DNA of 64,000 nt, taken from Sipunculus nudus (Eukaryota; Annelida; Sipuncula; Golfingiida; Sipunculidae). The position numbers were made by a program, and so were the translations under genes. Location of the stretch: NCBI GenBank assembly GCA_026874595.1, contig CM049306.1:57099519-57163518 (forward strand). The letters run 5' to 3'. The notes under the pieces are model-generated. The model had not been told where the DNA came from. It did no database searches and saw nothing but the letters and a program-made list of their open reading frames with translations. Positions 11,455 through 23,273 of this stretch are shown here, in pieces; the stretch's first letter is position 1; every line of letters starts with the position of its first letter.

Positions 11455-14400
11455 GTCAACGAATTTGAACATATCATGTTTCGGCCATATCTCCAAAAGT
11501 ATAAATTTTTATTACATAAATTATAGCAAATTTTCTTCCCATGTGACTTTTCCATAAATTGGTTAAGTCATGTGGTCTCACCCTTGTGTCACTTTGTCAG
11601 TATGTCTGTCTGTTTGTCAGTTGTCCTCGAAGTTCGCCTGCTTGCTGGTGCTTGCATGTTACATATAGCAATCTACAAGACTCAGTTTTGCAGGAATCCT
11701 TTTGAAACTGATACATCTTATGTCTTGCTATAATATCTAGAATGTGATGATTCAATTTCTGGATATGTCCGCTAGGGGGCACTTCAGTCCAACCATTTCA
11801 CCCTGCTTCTTAGTGCTTGCATCTTACATATAGCAATCTACAGGCTATAGTATTGCATGAATCCTTTTAAAACTGGTACATCTAATATCTATATAGATAT
11901 TTTTTATTTACTGGGTATGGTGGCTAGGGGGCGCTGCAGTCGAACCACTTAAATATATCAATGTTGGCCTATTTTTGGTCAGACTGCCTAATTGTAGCTT
12001 GTTTTCTTCCACTTCTTCATTGCTCGTTCACTTTTTGTTTCCACGTCATTTCCGGCAAGCGCTGGACCTATGGTGGCCTAGTTTTATTTTCTCTCGAAAT
12101 TTTTTTTTCGTTTGGTTTGTTCATTTTAACCCAGAGGTATTGGAGCGACATCTGTTGTTCACACAACTCATCTGACTAAAGCAGTGGTGTATCCTGCGCC
12201 TTTCCACAACTGCTCTTTGTGGCATTCTTTCGGGTTGTCATTTCTGGTGCCAGAGTGGAGCCTTTTCGGGCCGAGACCTGCTGCATTAGCGACACCTGTC
12301 GGTGCTTACTTACACTAAGTGAGTTACTCTGTCTAAACGAAGGCTTTAGGCTCACGAGTAACAAAGGCCAATGACGCGGTTAGTATTATAGTAATATATC
12401 TGTATAATAATAAATCTGAGGGACCCTGAGGCCTCATCATTTTTCCTTCATTAAACATTAAACTATAACATGTGTATATTCTTGGATCCAGAGGCCCTAT
12501 AGATATAATTATACGTTTTTACATCTACCTTAATTAGACATACTGACCTCAGGAATCGAACATTGCCTTTTATCATATTTTCCTCTGAAATCCGAGATAG
12601 AGTGACCAGCTGGATTGGTTCACACGTCGATTACCGTATCCATATATGAGAAAATGAAAAGTGGACTTTTTTAGGGCAGGGAATCAGTCTAGTTAATATT
12701 TTTTGCGCAACAAATTAGCTCCGATTAGGGGCCTTAAACCTCGATTCAGATTTACAAACTGCCTGGTATATCGACAGGAAAGTGTACTGTCTATGATTAG
12801 TCTTTCAGTCGTTGAGCATTTTGATAGTGTCGCCAACCAACTAAAATACTATTACACTTATAAGCACATTTTTGGGTTTATCTGCTTATCTGCAGTCATA
12901 ATATGTTCATTTTTTTTTAATTGTTTACTACCAATAAAAAAATGAATATTTAATTAACCAGCCTGTCAACCTGTCACATAGGGTGTAAAGTCACATGTAT
13001 ACCCTGAGCAGGGGTCGTAAAAACGCCTTTCCGCCTGTCTCAGACAAGCAAACTCCTGCACGAAAAAGTATTTTGCATTTTGTGCGATTCCGTAGGCATA
13101 GGTGAACTCCCAGATGTTTCCAACATCACAAATCATGAAGATATGACGTCTACGTGATTTAATGAGCACTATAGAGCCTTAACAGACCCGAGTGTCCGGT
13201 TAAACCCCAGCCCCATTCTTACTTCGTAAAGAGACACGATATTGGCCAATTTGTTTTGTTACTCCGGCCCATATACAATCACAACGTACAAAACAAAAGG
13301 ACGTTGCGCCATAACAACGCAGGCTAACCGTTCCGCCGAAATCTCAAAACGGAATTGAATAAATTAATGTTTCATATGATGATAGGAGATGCTTCTACAG
13401 CTGAAAGGCCAAAATAGACTTAAGTATTTCCGCTGGAAAGATGACCATTTCAAAGTATTACGAACCCTGCTGAGGAACAATCACACTTTCTAGTTGCTGA
13501 TTGTCTGGCAAATCGATATTAGACCTGTATAGTTGACAGCTAGTGATCTATTGGGCGTCAGTTCTCCTTATCTTGATAAGCGGGGCCCTGTTTATTGACA
13601 GCAAATTAGTGCAAGTCAGGGGTATAGCACGGTGGCTTAATTACTAGTGGACGTTAGCCCTGCAGTCTTCTCAGTTTTACTTACATTTTGCAATTTAAGA
13701 GGAGAATAGAATATGATCATTCTTTTGAATTCATGTTCTAAAACTGTCATTTGAAATTCTATTTTAATCTCATTTCGATTATCTCAAATCAGTATTTCGG
13801 TCGGTCATGCCCTCTTCAAAGGGACAATTCTCTCAACCAATCAGGAACAAAGATACTAATATTTTGCACATTTCTTTAAAAAATTTGTTTTCCTCCCTCT
13901 TTTCCAATTAGTTATTTAATCAAGCAGTTACACATTGCACAAAAAGTCATTTGTAAATATGTCAATGTCAAATTAAAATTTAAGAAAATGGGAGAAGATA
14001 AATATGCAATAAAAACACATGGAGATATTGTAGGATGTATTATAAAATATCGTTAAGTGCATAGTTACTGACAGATGTGAGAAACATCGCACTTACTGCA
14101 AAATAAAAAAGTGCTTTGAAATTTAAAATATTCTGAATTTTTATTTCAAAGTTTGACAGTTGATACAGGTTCTTCCGGCCGTCCTACAGTGCCCAAACAA
14201 AATATATTCGTTTCGAGTAGAATTCGAGCCTCCACAAAAAGGATGTATGTATCAGCAATCGTTACATGGTTTTGTGCAGTAAAATGGTGTCATAGGCAGT
14301 CATTGTCAAAAATTGATATTCAACATTATCTTTAACCAAAAAAATGTTGCACAAGCAGTCTCAGCGTGTGTTCTATCCATTGATAGACAGGCGACGAACA

Positions 14401-14660
14401 ATCCCCCAGGCTATGAACGTAATTAAGCTTATGCTGACTAGACGAATCCAGGTAACTGTGTCAAGTTTGATGTGAACCTCGGGATTGTCTCAGGCTTGCT
14501 TAACATTCCAAAACGTACGGCAGATATACGAGTGAAAGCTATTCTCGATTCAGGAATGCACATAAATCACCTCAGAGATGGGTGCTGAACGCTTACCTCA
14601 CCGCAACATTACTAGTTCTAATCTTTGCGTTCTTATCTTAAATATAAATATTATTATTGG

Positions 14661-14662
<2 letters not shown>

Positions 14663-14711
<49 letters not shown>
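14663..14711. repeat. (TA)n microsatellite
   Basis: Uninterrupted AT/TA dinucleotide run of about 24 units in intergenic DNA. Confidence 0.97.
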
Positions 14712-14715
<4 letters not shown>

Positions 14716-16183
14716 TTTTCACATAACTTTCATGACAAATTACCTAATCTACATGGGCACCCCTCAAGCTAAAGTAAAAGATATTAAAAATTTTTTCATG
14801 AGCCTTAATCGTTTAGTTCATACCACCAAATACTTAGTATTAAGCTACGATTCCTTTTACGCGGTTAATACGTTTAGTACTGGAGTGTGGTGTTTTAATA
14901 TTTAACCATTGTTCTGTCAGTCATACCAACTAGAGTGTACAATGGAAAGCATGTTTAACATGTAATGGAGCGCTCTCGACTTCCAGCACTGAAACTATGG
15001 TAAAAGAGCTATCTAGCTGTACGAGGGGATTTGTTAGTCACGCTTATCATCATGTCAAAACACAGCCCGTGGCAAAAATAAGTGTATCATGGGCATATAT
15101 ATGTTCGCTGTCGGTTGTTGTCATTGCTTCATTGTTGATTGAGATCCGAGGTTATACTGTAGGACACCTCATGCAGAGCTGGATATATGTCTCATACGTT
15201 AGGGTTTGTTGACGGATGGAACATATATGAAAAGTCCCAAAATTATCGAAGCGTGCCAACAAGCTCAAGCTTTCTTAGATCATAGTTCGCAAAAATGTAG
15301 TTCAAGCTAAACATAAGAAGCGACAGTCTCATGTACACAGCAAATGACTGTCACTGACGGCTTGCCGAATAAATATAATCAGAGAATAGAACACCTAACT
15401 GAGAAATGTTTTGTGCAAACATAAATTTATTCCAATATTAGTTACAAAAACAATGAGAGGTTGGGAAGGAGGACGTTTAGACAAGGGCGCTTGTAAATGA
15501 GGAGACAGCGAAGGGATAATTGTGTAAAATAATTCTTTCCTTTCGAGCATAATTTTTTTTAATTAATGGTCTCCTAGTATGTTAAGGATTTTAAAAGAAA
15601 AATGACGTCTTTGTTGGCATTTCTAGATGAACTGCCTTACATGGGTTGATTTTGCTTAAAATCAAACATGCGTGGGTTAATCTGCTGGTATGAAGTTATG
15701 GAGAGTATCGTGGAAATCTATCAAATCCCTGGTTAGTTATCGGGGGGACGGGCGTAAAAAAAGTTGGTCCTATGCAGTCAACCCTTGAATCACCGAATAA
15801 TGTACAAGTCATTGTACAGACTTTGTTTTTTTTTTCAATATGTCATTGACATTTATTTGGTTCGGATGCATATAGCTAAAATTGAGGGTATCACGGTCGA
15901 GCTCCATGTTCGCTGGTGAAAAGGAAATATGTTTATAGACATATTTTGATATACACTGTGGTAATTAATAATTTAAGTTTTCTTCTGGTTACAGTGGTAT
16001 ATAGATTTACTGAAGCTTGTTTTCAGGACAGGGAGCTACCCATCCTTCAGCGCTAACAGTATTAAACATTACTTGATTAATAAGATTTCCGAAAGCATCT
16101 AAGGTTAAAGAGCTGAATAAACTATTAAAAATTCAGTAAGCACTGTATAAGGGGAAAACGGTTATATTTGCATATATCTATTA

Positions 16184-16185
<2 letters not shown>

Positions 16186-16270
<85 letters not shown>

Positions 16271-16272
16271 TG
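16186..16272. repeat. Compound (TA)n-(TG)n microsatellite
   Basis: A TA run (16186-16220) passes through a short mixed part into a TG run (16237-16272). Confidence 0.95.
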
Positions 16273-16583
16273 AATCATATGTTACGCTGATACATTGTAT
16301 TGTATCTCGAATTGCCTTATCGAGGAGAAAGAATTTACCATACATTTGTTTTTATTTTTTCCCTAAATATTCCATATTTGGCAGTCATATTTGGAATGGT
16401 TGATACACTTTCTGTGTAACATCACGATGCATAACTACTACTGGTTAATTCTGCGCTGCCTGGAATGACAGGTTATGATGGACGTAGACACCAGGTGACG
16501 GGTTGGTGTCTGCTGAAAACATACTGTGTATGATGTGACTAGCAGCCAATGAAGTGCCAGTAAATAAACACAAGACTGGCAAA

Positions 16584-17277
16584 ATGGCTGATGATAATTT
16601 AATGGTATGTTTCAAATCTGTGCAACCGTTTGTGGCATTCTTGGCTGTTATTAATTGGCAAATAATGTAAGATATCTAGACCACTAATGAACACGTCACG
16701 TTAATATTGCAGATTCTTTGTCGCATCAGTTGTGTCTCGCGTTTATCTCGCGATAAACTTGACGCAGCCATATTTGCTATAAATCACGTGACCTTTTCAT
16801 CCAATCATAAAGGGTGTAACTTGTTACTTCCAGCACCGGGTCTCCTCTGAATTGTCCAACACACAGTGCTCACCTCTCATACAGAGACACAAAAAAAACA
16901 GCGCTTACGATATAGGTAGTTATAACTCTGCACAACTCTGTCTTATAAAATATGTTTTTCATGGAATTTTAAATTTTATTTTGTATTTTCAGACACTCTG
17001 GAGAAAACGTCTTCGGTACAAATTTGTAACCCCGAGTAGTAGGAGGGACCAGTGCAAGTCTATTGTACCAGTACAGAAGCAGAAAATGAAGAGAGAGCTG
17101 TATGATCGTCACGAGGCTAGCCGTGAACCCAACCTTAATTGGAGTGGTAAACTACTTGCCAGAGAGGAAGCCGAGGTGGATGACGATACAATAAAGCTAC
17201 ACATTAATTCTTTATGTGAACACCGAAACACACTCAGACAGAACCCTGTCCACATTGTAAGGAATAATAAGTCGTAA
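16584..17277 (+). CDS. Small two-exon gene candidate, 101 aa, unknown function
   Basis: Exon 1 (16584-16604) reads ATG to a GTATGT donor and codes MADDNLM, with A at -3 and G at +4 around the start. The intron ends in a strong acceptor (TTTTGTATTTTCAG) at 16992. Exon 2 (16993-17277) continues in phase 0 for 94 codons to TAA. The product is hydrophilic and basic at first (TLWRKRLRYKF, QKQKMKRELYDRHEA), then more mixed, with no signal peptide or membrane segment. An AATAAA signal follows 52 nt after the stop. I do not recognise the family. The coherent splice phase, start context and poly(A) signal favour a real gene. It could also be the end of a longer gene whose upstream exons I missed. Confidence 0.5.
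16605..16992 (+). other. Putative intron of the small gene
   Basis: GTATGT donor to TTTTCAG acceptor, phase 0, 388 bp. The second exon's open frame extends back into it only by chance. Confidence 0.5.
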
Positions 17278-17328
17278 AACGGTTGCAGACTAATACACGT
17301 ATCAAAAGTAACACGACCACTTGGTTTT

Positions 17329-17334
17329 AATAAA
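17329..17334 (+). promoter_or_regulatory. Candidate poly(A) signal of the small gene
   Basis: AATAAA 52 nt after the stop codon at 17275-17277. Confidence 0.5.
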
Positions 17335-17398
17335 TATACGTTCTACTAGGAAATGTCTGTTATTATGTTTATCATTATTATTATATACATGTTTGTAT

Positions 17399-17465
17399 AT
17401 AAATATATTATATATTATATATATATGTATATATATATATATAATATATATATATAGAGAGAGAA

Positions 17466-17496
<31 letters not shown>

Positions 17497-17515
17497 GAAA
17501 GAGAGAGAGAAGGGA
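17399..17515. repeat. Compound (TA)n-(GA)n microsatellite
   Basis: Imperfect TA run (17399-17455) followed by a GA-rich run to about 17515. Confidence 0.93.
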
Positions 17516-17539
17516 CACGGATGAACCTGACAGGTCCAT

Positions 17540-17685
17540 GACAACCCATAGGTTGTCACAGCAAACATTTGACAACCCTTTTTACAACCCTAGAGGGTTG
17601 TCTAATTGATATTTTGACAACCTGGGTTGTTGTTTAAGGTACACCCATTTGACAACCCTAAAGTTGTCGATTTGACAACCCTATG
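17540..17685. repeat. Run of GACAACCC/GGGTTGTC palindromes
   Basis: Repeated short inverted repeats: GACAACCC-ATA-GGTTGTC (17540-17557), GACAACCCT...AGGGTTGTC (17571-17602), GACAACCTGGGTTGTTG (17616-17632), GACAACCCTAAAGTTGTC (17651-17668), then a half-site at 17674. Spaced about 31-45 bp. No gene is attached. Confidence 0.8.
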
Positions 17686-17699
17686 TTTTCAGTGTAGCC

Positions 17700-18497
17700 T
17701 ATAGGTCAATCGCGTAGTGTTGATCGAATATTGCTCTTCTGTTTCTTATTCAAGGAGTACTAGATTCCACTATATATTATCACCAGCATACACGAGTGAG
17801 TGCTTTTAGTACAGAAAAGAACGCACAAGCAAGCACAAGGCATGCTGATAGAACTCATCGGGCATCGCCTCATGTGTGATGTACACGCATTGTGCCTGAA
17901 TATATGCGGACCTAAATCATATCGTAGTTGTTTAACGCATAACTCACAGTTTGAACTCACAAGTGACCTGGTGAATGTGAGTCACTTGACGATACGTATT
18001 TCAAAAGCGTGTTTCATAACCTACGTTGGGATATAAAGCTCTCGATGAACAAAATTGGTTTTAGGTCCAAAATATTATATCAAATATTATGATCCATCTA
18101 ATAAACACCCAGTTCACCCCATATGTATATAGGCAGTATACAAATGGGCATATCCTCCTATTTAACAATACCAGAGAATCAAACTGATGCTAGATATTTC
18201 ACCATCTTTCTTACACTCTCTTATACACATACGAAAACACAAATCCCAAAGATGAATGTAAAACAATTGAAGAAAATTCAAGCATGACCAGAGAACTGTT
18301 TCTCGATAATGTTAAAGAAAGCACGCCAAGTACACATACGATATAATATACCAATGTTAAAAGAAAATATGATACATCTAAACCTATCAACTGTGCAGAA
18401 CCATTGCCTAACTAAATAATGGGAGTGGGGTAAAAGTAATTGCAAATTATTTTCATGAATGTTACTGAATCTTCAATAAATTTCGTCTACATTTATC
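17700..18497. other. Intergenic between the small gene and the P450 pseudogene
   Basis: AT-rich. No coding or repeat structure that I can support. Confidence 0.45.
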
Positions 18498-19950
18498 ATT
18501 GCAAGATGACCACCTCGTTCGGAACAGGAGCAAGTGTTAAACCCAAATGACCTTCAAGAGACGGGGATGTCCGGCATCAGCCATTTTGAAAGTGAACTTA
18601 TGCATCAAGCTCGTTAAGAAATTAAATAGCTCATATTTGGCCAGCATGTCACCGAGACACATCCGTGGTCCCAAAGAAAAAGGCATGAACGCTTCTTTCT
18701 TCTCCAGTGTCCCGTCCGGTCCGATACATTTTTCAGGATGAAATTTTTCAGGGTTTTCCCACTGATTCGGATCGATATGAACCGAGTACAGGGATGCCAG
18801 CACTATCGTGTTCTTCGGGATGGAATGTCCAGTGTTGTAGGTTCCTTCAGAGAGTGAGGCAACGTTAGCGGAGCGAAGTTTTGCAAGTCTTTGCATTTCG
18901 TGAATGGTTGCCATGCATAGTATAGGGCATGTTTGCGCCATCAGACAAACATGGCCGCCTTTCGGATCCAATGACCATATCAATTTCTCAATGGCATATT
19001 TTCTGTACATTTGGAAAATGCATTATGTAGAGTAAAAGCCAGCTGAGAGAAGTGCTTGTTGTGTCAGTGCCAGCTGCAAATAAACTAACAATCATAATTC
19101 CTATGTCAAGTATAGTAAAACCGGTGTCGCAGTCACCTTTGAGCTCGTACTTTAGATACATGTCAACAAAGTCCCTCACCTCATCAGGGTTGAACGTCTC
19201 ACGATGTTTGTCGAATTTCTTGCGGATAAATGCTCTTATTTTGTCCATTCTTTTACATGCTTCCCGGAGACCTCCTTGGCTGGGAGTCAGCTGAAGCAAA
19301 GGGATAAAATTAACAGAATGCGAAAGCAACGCAGATGAATTTTTTCTTTCTGTTTGCAATCTTAGAAATTCTGTATTACCGTAATCAATTCGAGAACCAA
19401 AACATATGGAACAAATTATGTTACTGGCGGCCTCCTGAACCAACATTGCCAACGAGCTTTTACTGTCCCCTGTTAAAGGTCTTCCTCTTGTATCTTATGT
19501 TAAATACTCTCTTTACCCACACCTAAGTCCCGAAGAGTTATCAGTGTAAAGCGGCGCAGGTGTTTGCTCACCATCATTAAACGTAAGACATGTATTCTGC
19601 CGTTCACGCTATAAATTTTTCTTTGGAAAACATCCAAGATGGTCGATTAGAGAACACAATACCTTGGTTGACGGAGGCCTCTCTGATCACCTCCAGACCC
19701 GATATGATAACAGTTGGGTAGCTCCCAAACGTCAGGCGTACTACAGGTTCGTACCGACTGATCAGATCATTCAATGCCATGCAGGTGTGTCAGTCCAGGC
19801 TTCGTCCAAACCGCATCATATTTCAAAATATTGGCACCCTCCATGGGCCGTGTTGGAAGTTGTGAGGTTAACGTGTAGTCCAGTAAAGATATGTAAGAGG
19901 AATACCGCCAGAAACACCAGGGCTGACTGGACATCGATGTAATGTAGCAT
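18498..19950 (-). pseudogene. Cytochrome P450 pseudogene (CYP2-clan-like)
   Basis: Collinear with the intact P450 at 23274-24764 over almost its full length. Start region MLHYIDVQS at 19950. The heme loop FSLGPRMCLG, K-helix EMQR and I-helix AGTDTT are still readable. Disruptions seen by comparison: indels and stops in the N-terminal third, a deletion near 19450 with a TAA just upstream, a TGA in place of a Glu codon just after the KICH motif (about 18998), a 4-nt ATGC duplication near 18915, and a 1-nt deletion near 18569 that shifts the C-terminus. The PERW motif has become PEKC. It can no longer make a full-length enzyme. The middle and C-terminus (ACKRMDK, GDCDTGF, HFPNVQK) are closest to the P450 at 23274, so the two are probably sister copies. 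Confidence 0.9.
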
Positions 19951-22900
19951 GATGGCGGCAGATAACTTCATCAAACTTGATCACTAGCACACGGCATTTA
20001 AACTCAGTTTGTTCAAATTACAGCATTAAGATCAGTTTAAATAAGCATCTATAATTCGACATAGATACCAAATTGCCATTTATTAATGTAGAGTAACTGA
20101 ATGTCATTTATGTTTTAAAAAAAGCAAAGTCTCCATGCACTGATTATTAAACACTTTTCTTTTTCACAACTTCTGCTTTTAGACATTTAGACATTTAAAT
20201 GATTACTAATTTGAAAAACATGATCGAAAATAGACCATACATGTATTCCAAGACAAAATATATTATAAGTACTGTCTTCATTGAGACACGGCCTGGGGCC
20301 AGCTTAAGTTAGAATATGACAGGAAATAGCTACCATTTAAGCCTGGATGGTGAGATACGATATTAATCCGCTTCAATCTGCCCCATCAGTTAGAATAAAT
20401 GTTTTTACACTGAATATTTTCTTAACACATTACACTAAAATTTGAGAAATTATGATTATCCGTACATGCGTTTATCCCAACTAATGGGTCACCCGTAGCG
20501 GGACCAGCACAAATGGAAAGGGATTCTCCTTTTGCGGGGACCCGCGCGGATTACGCACTTTACACAGCGCTTTAACTATATAGGCCTAGTACCTATATCA
20601 TAAGCGCTGTTTGTTATGACCTCTAATCCTGAATTGCTACACCAGAGGGGAGCACTGTATTTTGGTCCAATCGGGTGAGACCTTGTTCTGGAAGACACTG
20701 CCAAGCGAGAAATACACGGAGCCAATCATGTTCATTTCATTTTGATTGACAGCTCATCGCCCCGATAACTGTCTGAACAGGCCACAGGCCCCAGACGTGG
20801 TTTGCTTGGGGCCTTGGGCACATAGGATGCCCGGCCGGTGAGCTGTAATTCAAACGAAACGTAACAACAAATGCTGCGTGCACACCTCGCTGGCTGGTTT
20901 TAGTTCTGCAGGCAACAGATACATGGCTATGCTAACACAGTCATAATGTCATAACTGAATCGATCGATGATGCGAAAATGCAGAGGGAGCAATTAAAATT
21001 CGACCATAAACTCATCAAAGGTCGCTTTAAGCGCAGCTATGGGCGGAGCAAGGATGCCTGTCGAGTGTTTGTTTATTGGCTTCTGATTGGCTGCTTGTCA
21101 CATCATACGCACGTTTTTTGTTGTTTTTTTTTCAGCGGACAACGAACCGCCATTTGGTGTCTAAATATATCATAAACGGTCAAAGCTGGCAGAATGAAAA
21201 TCAGTTGCTTCTTTAGAAGCGCATGATTTCAGCTGCCTCTGGAGCGTAGCTCGGGTGAGATTCCGCATATATGGAAAGGCGCCCTTAAAATAATATACCA
21301 TTATAAGAGGGTTTTTGTACTTTTTGGTAAATCCTTAGTTACTGGCACATCTCTATAATGAATACGCAGTTGTGTTTTTTCTTCACAATTATATACCTGC
21401 TTCTGCTCTAGTTTGACTCCCAAAATTCTACACACGTATCATTGGTGTGCTCATGTATGACAAGTTTGGTCATTTTGTGGGATGATTTTCTAATAAACTG
21501 CATAATTAATAATTTTAATATTACCCGCAAGAGGTGCCCCTATTTCTTTTGTGCTTTAAGGTCCTTCACGCATGTCACGCTTTTTCAGGAGGCGCCCCGG
21601 GGATTTCACTGCATTTCGAGCTCACTGGCTGTTCTCTGCTCGAGCTCTGTGTTTTCGTGCAATACGATGTCCACTATAATCCCCATTGATCCCCATATCC
21701 ATTATAACACCTGTAAAGGAATTTTTCTCTCTCGAATTCAGAAGTTGGTTTTAATTCAAACGCTAAACAAACCCAAATGACTCTACTTTTAATGCGAGGG
21801 CTTTTTAGTTAGGTCAACACTCGAATCGAATTGGCTTCTATATATTATCGTTATATCGTTATATATATCGTCAACACTGCAACAATGATAATGTGGCACT
21901 CATGTTGTTAATCATGAAAAAAAAAATCACTCATAATTCGTTGGCCTTATATTTGCCTCAGATCTTTTTCCAAAACATATTTCTTAATGTGATTTGTTGA
22001 ACAACATAATTTGACATTCTTTCCTGACCTTATTTTAGGGAAAGGGATTTCATATATGATATAGTGAAAAAAAAACATGGGGAAATAGTCCTTGCCGCAA
22101 GCCAAGGAGTAAAATATGCGACATTCAGTACCTACCAGCTTATTACAGAACTATTTATCTTACAGAACCGTGGATTTTCTAGTATTTAACTATTATTCAA
22201 TATATTAGAGCGTATTAAAACCACTCTAAAGACCAAAGCCCTTTTATTTTTTAAATAATTTGAACAATTTTAATTATTTCCCTTTCCCTTTTTAAGGTGA
22301 ACATCATGCATTTTTTTCTTCTTCCAAGTGAATGGAATTTTTTTTTCTCCAGAACGTCAGAGAAGAAAGTGGCCACTCGTGTATGAACCTGATTATTTGA
22401 CATTCAGTCTAATCATTCCATTATTTTGGAACCCTGATATTTACCTCTGTTACCTTGTTTATGTTGTATGGTGATTTTAGTGAACAATATCCACGCCAAC
22501 AAAATCACACGTACACAATTAAACAAACACTGAAGCGGAATTCTTTAAACTTACATAAAGGTAAGTACTTCAGTTTAAACACTGTAAATATGTGATTAAC
22601 AAACAGTTATACTTCTCTGTAAATGCCTCTCCCATCAACAGTATACAAGAAGTGGACTGTTCGGGGCCCATTTATAATCTGAAAGTCATTGTGACGGGGA
22701 AACAAACATTCCAGTTCTGGACTACAAGTGACCTTGATATATGCATCATTCTACTAAGGTTACATGTTTTTCCCGTTTGTAAACAAAGCTGTGTTAAAAA
22801 ACATTTTGTTGACAAACAAATTCATACATCCTTCACGGAGGCTTTATAAAACTTTTCCGTAACCAGAATTACCCTGAGACAATTTGTAGCCTTCACTATT

Positions 22901-23200
22901 ATTACTTAAATGCTAAGAAACTCACAAGTGATCTAAAGTAATTAATGAAATTAACAGGAAGGGGAGGACGGTTAGATTTTTTTTATTGAAAAGGGAAAGG
23001 GGAATCATGTAAGGTACACGTGTGAAATAATATAATAAATTATAACAATAACTTGACATTTTTCCTTTTACGGAAAAAAACATGATTACCAATACAACAT
23101 ATTGCAGTCCTAATACACACATGAATGAATGTTAAATATTTCAGTTTTCATAACAGATCGGCGCAGCAAAATGCGCAAATATCCAGGCCTATCCAAAAAT
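19951..23200. other. Intergenic between P450 pseudogene and P450-2
   Basis: No gene recognised. A fragment at about 21500-21580 resembles internal parts of the Helitron-like repeats at 35944 and 46260. Two nearby ATTGG motifs lie at about 21077-21090. The rest is AT-rich with no supportable feature. Confidence 0.4.
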
Positions 23201-23273
23201 AAGGAGGAAAAGCGGCTGTTTAATAATCATATTCTCACAATAAAAACAAGCTGAAGTTAATGTCCGTTTCCCT

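Larger units (their letters stand above)
10330..11960 (+). repeat. ~330-bp tandem repeat array with a CTCF-like motif in each unit
   Basis: About five diverged units. Each carries a CTGTTTGTCAGTTGTCCTC-like part, a TACAGGCCACA part, a TTTTGAAAC part and a GCTAGGGGGCGCTG part. The last motif begins near 10438, 10775, 11100, 11435, 11768 and 11919, so spacings are 325-337 bp except for a truncated final unit. Apparent reading frames inside are by-products of the repeat. Confidence 0.85.
11961..16550. other. Intergenic, no gene recognised
   Basis: AT-rich DNA without a supportable gene. It contains (TA)n at 14663-14711 and 16186-16220 and (TG)n at 16237-16272. A GC-richer stretch at about 12180-12360 shows no recognisable product. 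Confidence 0.45.
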
